In this document: positions 42,133 to 46,511 of the stretch, one piece after another
How the letters are laid out: every line of letters begins with the position of its first letter
Numbering within the stretch: the stretch's first letter is position 1
NCBI GenBank assembly: GCA_025451215.1
Contig: JANWKU010000057.1
Location: 1-46,511, forward strand
Source: Terriglobales bacterium
GTDB lineage: Bacteria > Acidobacteriota > Terriglobia > Terriglobales > Acidobacteriaceae
Direction: 5' to 3'
DNA length: 46,511 bases
Notes under the pieces: model-generated
The model's input: only the letters and a program-made list of their open reading frames with translations
Database searches by the model: none
Told to the model about the DNA's origin: nothing
Translations under genes and position numbers: made by a program

Positions 42133-42318
42133 TTAGGTGAGGCGCGGTGGGTTTTTCGGGTTATCCGGCTCGCCGGCGCCATCCGTTTTCGATAGCGGCA
42201 GGCGCACGACTACAGAATACATCCAAGCCCCTGTTTTTTTCTTGTCTTCAAAACGGATTTGGAGGCGCTCGTTAGGAGATTCCAGCGAGAGTTCAAATTC
42301 GAGGCGCAAGTGGCTCAA
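42133..42318 (-). CDS. Small hypothetical protein coupled to the sigma-54 activator
   Basis: This 61-residue ORF has a TTG start that overlaps the stop of the activator gene (TTGA) and ends 8 bp before rmlC, filling the gap exactly. The sequence is charged in the first half (LRLEFELSLESPNERLQI) with a short beta-like VVVRLPLS element and a Pro/Asn-rich tail. No family recognised. The tight packing supports translation, but a TTG start and short length leave doubt. Confidence 0.45.
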   Translation of the reverse strand: MSHLRLEFELSLESPNERLQIRFEDKKKTGAWMYSVVVRLPLSKTDGAGEPDNPKNPPRLT

Positions 42319-43385
42319 TTCCCGCCGATGCTCAACGGCTCGCCTGCCTGGGCCTTTTGGAGTGCTGCTCGTCGTGAAATCAGTCCCGCGTCACGGATCT
42401 TATAGATCAGCGCTCGATAACTGATCTTCAGCGCTTGCGCAGTTTTCCGGCGGTTCCACTGGTTTGCCCGAAGCGTTTCCAGGATTACCGTTTTTTCCAT
42501 CTCTTTAATCGCATCCTTGGACATGCGCTTCAACATGCCATGGCCCTCGCCGTATCCATTCGCCAGCCCTGAATTCTTCGCTCGTCGCGTCGCAAGATCC
42601 TGATAAATCGCCGCGTCCGGTCCGAGCAGCACATACCTCGCAACTCCGTTGGACAGTTCGCGGATGTTTCCAGACCAGGCAAGATTCTTCAAATATTCAA
42701 GCAGCTCTGGGGGGAACGTCTCCGCCTGAATCTCAAACTGCTTTTCATATAGTTTGCGGAAATACTCGGCTAACACGGGAATATCGTCTCTGCGCTCGCG
42801 CAAGGGCGGCATCGTCAGCCGAAAAACATGAATACGATAAAAAAGATCGTCGCGGAAGCGTCCTGCCTGTCTCTCCTGGTCAAGATTCCGATTCGTAGCG
42901 CAGATCAATCGCGCATCCACTTTGCGCTCGGAATGGTCACCTATCCTGGAAAAGGTTCCGTCTTGAAGGAAATGCAAGAGTTTGCTTTGCAAATCCAGGT
43001 CAAGATCCGCAATCTCATCCAGAAACAGCGTTCCGCGGTGAGCCGACTCCACACGCCCAGGCTTGATGTTATTCGCCCCAGTAAACGCGCCCTTCTCATA
43101 CCCGAACAATTCGCTCTCGAGCAGTGCCCCGGGAATCGCCGCGCAATTCACTTTTACGAATTCCCCGTCTCCGTACTCGGAATTCCTGTGAATCCATCGC
43201 GCCAGCACTTCCTTCCCCGTGCCTCCTTCCCCGCAAATCAAAATGGGGACGTCAGTCCTGGAAATCCTCAATGCGCGAGTCTGGATACCCGCCATCGTAG
43301 GCGAACATCCGAAAATCACCTCGTCCGGCAGAAGGGCTCCTACCCTTCCCGCTACCGAAACCTTGTTGGAATTTTCTCCCGTCAT
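42315..43385 (-). CDS. Sigma-54-dependent activator (EBP) without a receiver domain
   Basis: This enhancer-binding protein of 356 residues has only a short ~30-residue N-terminus before the AAA+ domain. It has Walker A GEGGTGKE, the sigma-54 contact loop GAFTGA, Walker B GTLFLDEIADL, FRDDLFYRIHVF and a C-terminal Fis-type HTH (NRRKTAQALKISYRALIYKIRD). With no sensory domain it may be controlled by abundance or by a partner, like PspF. The ATG at 43385 is chosen (GGAGAG upstream); codons to 43502 are not conserved. It probably drives sigma-54 promoters such as that at 4621-4636; this is inference. Confidence 0.92.
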   Translation of the reverse strand: MTGENSNKVSVAGRVGALLPDEVIFGCSPTMAGIQTRALRISRTDVPILICGEGGTGKEVLARWIHRNSEYGDGEFVKVNCAAIPGALLESELFGYEKGAFTGANNIKPGRVESAHRGTLFLDEIADLDLDLQSKLLHFLQDGTFSRIGDHSERKVDARLICATNRNLDQERQAGRFRDDLFYRIHVFRLTMPPLRERRDDIPVLAEYFRKLYEKQFEIQAETFPPELLEYLKNLAWSGNIRELSNGVARYVLLGPDAAIYQDLATRRAKNSGLANGYGEGHGMLKRMSKDAIKEMEKTVILETLRANQWNRRKTAQALKISYRALIYKIRDAGLISRRAALQKAQAGEPLSIGGN

Positions 43386-43639
43386 GGCTCTCCGGCCAGA
43401 GTAAATGCACTTGGCCAACCAAATAACGAAGTTAAATCTCGCGAGCCGCAGTCGCTGGATCGCAAATAACCTGTTCATTTTCAATTTATTACGGGAATAC
43501 AATACAGGTGAGTTTTAGTACTACCGCCATCCAATCGAATGGACTATTTCCCCTAAACAGGAAATTCACAGCACACTAGGAGGAAGGGATGTTCTCTTCA
43601 AAGCCATCCCCCTGCCTTTGCCACCGCCCCCTTCAACTC

Positions 43640-44074
43640 TTAGCGATTGGGAAAAACGTACGATTCCAGCAAATCCGCTCGAGCCTTTTCATCGAAAACC
43701 ATGACCTTCAAAAGATCGCTAACCGACAACATCCCCAGATATTTCTTCTCTTCACCAAGGATCAAAAGGTGGTAGACACCGTTTTGTTCCATGAGCCGAA
43801 GGCATTCATCAAAAGTCACTTCCGGCGTAACTGTCAACAGCTTCGTGGTCATGATCTCCGACGCTTTCATCCACGCGGGGCATTTGTTTTCCGCCGCCAC
43901 CTTGTCGGAGACGTCGCTTTGCGACACCACTCCCACCAGCTTCCCTGCCGAGTCTAGAATGCCCACCGAACGCACCTGCTTTTCACGCAGGTACTTCGCG
44001 GCTTCTAGAACGCTCGAAGATTCTGGGATGGAATATACTTCTTTGCGAGACCCGATCAGATCCGCAACTTTCAT
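43640..44074 (-). CDS. Tandem CBS domain protein
   Basis: This 144-residue cytoplasmic protein consists of two CBS motifs (residues ~8-60 and ~75-130), with the SVGILDSAGKLVGVVSQSDV and HLLILGEEKKYLGMLSVSDLL patterns. Stand-alone CBS pairs bind adenosine nucleotides and report energy state to a partner. The ATG has GGAGGG about 4 nt upstream. It lies between a sigma-54 activator and a PilZ gene, suggesting a signalling role for the EPS region, but the partner is unknown. Confidence 0.9.
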   Translation of the reverse strand: MKVADLIGSRKEVYSIPESSSVLEAAKYLREKQVRSVGILDSAGKLVGVVSQSDVSDKVAAENKCPAWMKASEIMTTKLLTVTPEVTFDECLRLMEQNGVYHLLILGEEKKYLGMLSVSDLLKVMVFDEKARADLLESYVFPNR

Positions 44075-44188
44075 AGGACCCTCCGGGGGATAAAATTTGC
44101 CCTCATCCTAGGCCCGCCAATGCCGGATTGCAAGGGGAAATGAGGATTTCACAAGAGGGTACTCGTTTGCCCTGGCTCTGCCCACCAG

Positions 44189-44536
44189 CTAGGGTCGCGC
44201 CGCTTCGCCCCGCACGATGTCATACCGTTCGATCACGGCCGCCACGCCCATTCGCGTCTCCCCTTCTTCCAGCCGCCGTTCCACACGGATTACTTTCCCC
44301 TGCGCCCGCACAAAGACATCCGAGCCATGGGTAATCTCTCCCGGGAGCGTGAGAGTTAAATCCAGCTCGCTCCCGTTTTCCAGGTCGCGCTCAACAACGA
44401 AGTACAACCCTTTGGTGGAAATGTCCCGGGTCTTCCCCTCTTGGCGCAATACCAATTTCTCAACTGCCGATCGAATGCTCACCGGCAGCGTCAGATCATA
44501 ACGCCGGGCTACCCGGCGCTCGGTCATTAAAGACAT
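44189..44536 (-). CDS. PilZ domain protein (probable c-di-GMP receptor)
   Basis: This single-domain PilZ protein has 115 residues. Both c-di-GMP-binding motifs are present: the arginine motif in RRVARRYDL near the N-terminus and the D-x-S-x-x-G motif in RDISTKGLYF. A beta-barrel follows to residue ~110. The ATG at 44536 has GGAG 6 nt upstream; a TTG at 44542 is also in frame. PilZ proteins commonly switch on EPS synthases or transcription when c-di-GMP is high, which fits the setting. Confidence 0.92.
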   Translation of the reverse strand: MSLMTERRVARRYDLTLPVSIRSAVEKLVLRQEGKTRDISTKGLYFVVERDLENGSELDLTLTLPGEITHGSDVFVRAQGKVIRVERRLEEGETRMGVAAVIERYDIVRGEAARP

Positions 44537-44942
44537 CCTCAACTCCGTCTATGGCTCGGTCCGCGGAGCCATCCACTGTTCAGTTCCAACAAAATCTATC
44601 GAGTGCACAGAAAACTGCTTGCTGAAAATTTTGAGAGTTTCCGGCCAACAGCTACCGTAGCCCATCGCGTTTAACCGGGTTGTTGTGCTTCAAGACAAAC
44701 ACCTACCGCGCAATGACTCGCTGGGCGGGTTCTCTCGTGTTTAGGAATTCGAGATTGCCGACACGTCAGGAGCGTCGTGGAAAGCTGGTGTCCAGTCTGA
44801 AACTCCATTTCGGATCAGATCAAGCAACGCGTTTGGAACGAACGGATTATCTCGCTGCGCACGATACATTGGTTGCAGACAACTCGCAAGTTCTCTTTTT
44901 CTATTAAATACGGGGCCTCAATCACTTCGTACTAGACCCAGG
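44537..44942. other. Interval between the response regulator and PilZ genes
   Basis: These 406 bases have no supported gene. The region contains an inverted repeat ATGGCTC-N8-GAGCCAT at 44551-44572, just upstream of the PilZ start. No terminator or promoter with correct spacing was found. Confidence 0.4.
44551..44572. repeat. Inverted repeat ATGGCTC-N8-GAGCCAT upstream of the PilZ gene
   Basis: These are perfect 7-bp arms, 15 bp upstream of the PilZ ATG. The arms share TGGCTC/GAGCCA with the hairpin before the second nusG gene (33005-33022), with different spacing. Confidence 0.4.
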
Positions 44943-46412
44943 TTAGGCTTCCTGTTTCGCGCCAACGGGCGCAGGGGCTGGCCCGCTGCCCCCACTTGCC
45001 GTAGGAGGAGTTCGGCGAGTTCTAGGAGTATCCAGGTTGAACTGCCTCATCTTATAGAGCAGCGCCTTATAGCTGATTCCCAGCATTTTCGCCGCATCCT
45101 TCCGGCACCAACGCGTCTTTTCCAACGCATCCGCAATCGCTTCCATCTCGGCTTCGTCTTTAAGCCCCCGAACAAGCGCCTTCAGGCCCTGTTCGCGGAC
45201 AACCGGCATGTCGTCGCGTGGCGAAGTTCGCTGCCGTGTCGCGGACATCTCCACCAGTTCGCGCAAACTCCCTTCGTCGTCTTCCAAAATCACATACCGC
45301 TTGACGAAGTTCTCCAACTCCCGCAAATTCCCCGGCCAGGGATAGTTTAGAGCGGCGTCCAGAAGGTGTTTCGACGGTGTTTGCGGCGTCTTCCCGAATT
45401 TCTCGCTGTACTTTTCCAGGAAGTGCTTGAATAGCAGCGGAATTTCCGACGTTCTTTCCCGCAACGGCGGCACATTGATCGAAAGCACGTTTAACCGGTA
45501 ATACAGATCTTCGCGGAATTTCCCTGTCTTCATTGCTTCATGCACGTCCACGTTTGTCGCTGCCAAGACACGTACGTCCGTTTCCACCAGATGCCTTCCG
45601 CCTAGCCGTGAATACTGGTGATCCTGCAGAACGTGCAGCAGTTTCGCTTGCAGATGCGTGGACATTTCCGCGATTTCATCCAGGAAGATCGTACCTTTAT
45701 TCGCCAGCTCAAACTTCCCGGGTTTGGCGCGAACCGCGCCCGTGAACGCGCCCTGTTCGAATCCGAAAAGTTCCGATTCCAGCAGTTCGCCGGGCAGGGC
45801 AGCGCAATTCACCTTGATGAACGCCTGGTTGCGCCGTTTGGACCGCAGATGAATCATCCGCGCGACAACTTCCTTGCCGACGCCGCTCTCACCGCATACA
45901 AACACCGGCACGTCCACCGGTGCGATCTGAAGAATCTGCTGCCGGATGCGCACCATTTGTGGACTCGCCGCAAGAAAACTCAAATCTTCGGTCACCTGAT
46001 CGCAATAATCCCGCAGCGCCTTGTTCTCTTGGGTCAACTCCTTCTTCTGGCGCGACTTCAACATCGCTGCTTCCAGTTCGGACTTCTCAAATGGCTTGGT
46101 CAGGTAATCGTGCGCGCCCAGTCGGATCGCTTCCACTACTGTCCCCACTTCGTTCGAGCAGGAAAGCATGATTACGTTCAGACTGCGGTCCAGGTGCATT
46201 AATTCCTGCAGCGTTTCCAGGCCGCCCATCTCCGGCATCAGTACGTCCAGAATAATGAAATCTGGCCGCTCTCCTCCGCTGACGCGCTTGATCGCATCTT
46301 TCCCGCAGCTTACCGCTTCAACCTCAAATCCTTCCACCTCGAGCAGCGTTTGCAAATACTTCCGAATGCTTGGTTCATCATCCACTACCAGAATCTTTTC
46401 TTTCACAGCCAT
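44943..46412 (-). CDS. NtrC-family sigma-54 response regulator (PrsR-like)
   Basis: This 489-residue three-domain regulator has an N-terminal receiver (ILVVDDEP; phosphoacceptor Asp56 in FIILDVLMPEMGG), a central AAA+ domain with GESGVGKE, GAFTGA and GTIFLDEIAEM, and a C-terminal Fis-type HTH (CRKDAAKMLGISYKALLYKM) followed by a Pro/Ala-rich tail. It activates sigma-54 RNA polymerase on phosphorylation. Regulators of this type with a linked histidine kinase control EPS and PEP-CTERM genes in exosortase-carrying bacteria. The kinase terminus is visible upstream at the window edge. Start ATG has GGGGAAAG upstream. Confidence 0.94.
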   Translation of the reverse strand: MAVKEKILVVDDEPSIRKYLQTLLEVEGFEVEAVSCGKDAIKRVSGGERPDFIILDVLMPEMGGLETLQELMHLDRSLNVIMLSCSNEVGTVVEAIRLGAHDYLTKPFEKSELEAAMLKSRQKKELTQENKALRDYCDQVTEDLSFLAASPQMVRIRQQILQIAPVDVPVFVCGESGVGKEVVARMIHLRSKRRNQAFIKVNCAALPGELLESELFGFEQGAFTGAVRAKPGKFELANKGTIFLDEIAEMSTHLQAKLLHVLQDHQYSRLGGRHLVETDVRVLAATNVDVHEAMKTGKFREDLYYRLNVLSINVPPLRERTSEIPLLFKHFLEKYSEKFGKTPQTPSKHLLDAALNYPWPGNLRELENFVKRYVILEDDEGSLRELVEMSATRQRTSPRDDMPVVREQGLKALVRGLKDEAEMEAIADALEKTRWCRKDAAKMLGISYKALLYKMRQFNLDTPRTRRTPPTASGGSGPAPAPVGAKQEA

Positions 46413-46445
46413 ATGCTTTCCCCTTTTTCCCTAACTGCCCAACAC

Positions 46446-46511
46446 TTAGCTTTGATCCATTGGCAACAGAAACGCGAATGTGCTTCCCCTCATAGATTCG
46501 CTTTCCACCCA
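46446..46511 (-). CDS. C-terminal end of a histidine kinase (partial)
   Basis: Only 21 residues and the stop are in the window. They read WVESESMRGSTFAFLLPMDQ plus one serine, which matches the end of a HATPase domain (pattern V-E-S-x-x-x-x-G-S-T-F-x-F-x-L-P). It lies 33 bp upstream of the NtrC-type response regulator on the same strand, so it is very likely its partner kinase (PrsK-like position). The rest lies beyond the right edge. Confidence 0.7.
   Translation of the reverse strand, partial: WVESESMRGSTFAFLLPMDQS

Noticed and set aside
43589-43957. Plus-strand ORF with a strong AGGAGGAAGGG site just before its ATG
   Set aside because: Most of it is antisense to the CBS gene and the protein has no family features. 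The ribosome-binding-like sequence is striking but probably chance; a very short leader peptide cannot be excluded.
44680-44907. 75-codon ORF between PilZ and response regulator genes
   Set aside because: Starts at TTG without a ribosome binding site, and has no recognisable motif or coupling to neighbours.
1-46511. tRNA, rRNA, CRISPR arrays, insertion sequences and attachment sites
   Set aside because: No T-loop-like tRNA signature in a cloverleaf context, no regularly spaced repeats and no transposase or integrase motifs were seen on either strand.

Overview
The window looks like a chromosomal segment of an Acidobacteriota bacterium (Terriglobia-like). This is inferred from gene content and moderate GC; there is no rRNA or other phylogenetic marker. 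It is almost entirely a large exopolysaccharide (EPS) synthesis, export and regulation region. I see no tRNA or rRNA genes, insertion sequences or CRISPR arrays.

Left block (1-4.6 kb, minus strand): a NusG-like antiterminator paralogue, an initiating sugar-phosphate transferase, and three genes matching the WlbA/WbpB, WbpD and WbpE steps towards a 2,3-diacetamido-uronic acid sugar nucleotide. A strong sigma-54 promoter match lies about 60 nt upstream of the first gene. The aminotransferase runs off the left edge.

Exosortase block (4.6-11.5 kb): a long leader-like gap, a core exosortase (plus strand), a convergent chain-length regulator plus tyrosine autokinase pair (minus), and a divergent 776-aa TPR lipoprotein (plus). 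Then come rmlA, rmlB and rmlD with a VanZ-like gene (11.6-15.0 kb, plus), a GDP-mannose 3,5-epimerase-like gene (minus) and a secreted clan GH-A glycosidase (plus).

Main EPS operon (17.7-37.6 kb, minus). In order of transcription: Wza-type export protein, Wzz/GumC chain-length protein, AAA ATPase with a LysM tail, a BY-kinase-like protein with a broken P-loop, a second NusG paralogue, a second initiating sugar transferase, a nucleotidyltransferase/thymidylate-kinase-like fusion, an APH-like kinase, GT4, O-antigen ligase/polymerase, beta-helix protein, GT4, WecG/TagA glycosyltransferase, MurJ-type flippase and a PQQ-like propeller protein. Many of the junctions are 4-base overlaps, which suggests translational coupling.

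Right block (38.3-46.5 kb, minus): a seven-repeat choice-of-anchor D lipoprotein, rmlC (27 kb from the other rml genes), a small ORF, a sigma-54 activator without a receiver domain, CBS and PilZ proteins, an NtrC-type response regulator and the last residues of a histidine kinase. Together with the sigma-54 promoter on the left, this suggests control by sigma-54 activators and c-di-GMP.

The main points of interest are two parallel assembly/antitermination modules, each NusG gene preceded by RNA hairpins, an exosortase without a visible substrate, and several unusual proteins: the pseudo-kinase, the propeller with a basic insertion, the NTase-kinase fusion paired with an APH-like kinase, and a sugar transferase carrying a degenerate GGDEF-like domain.
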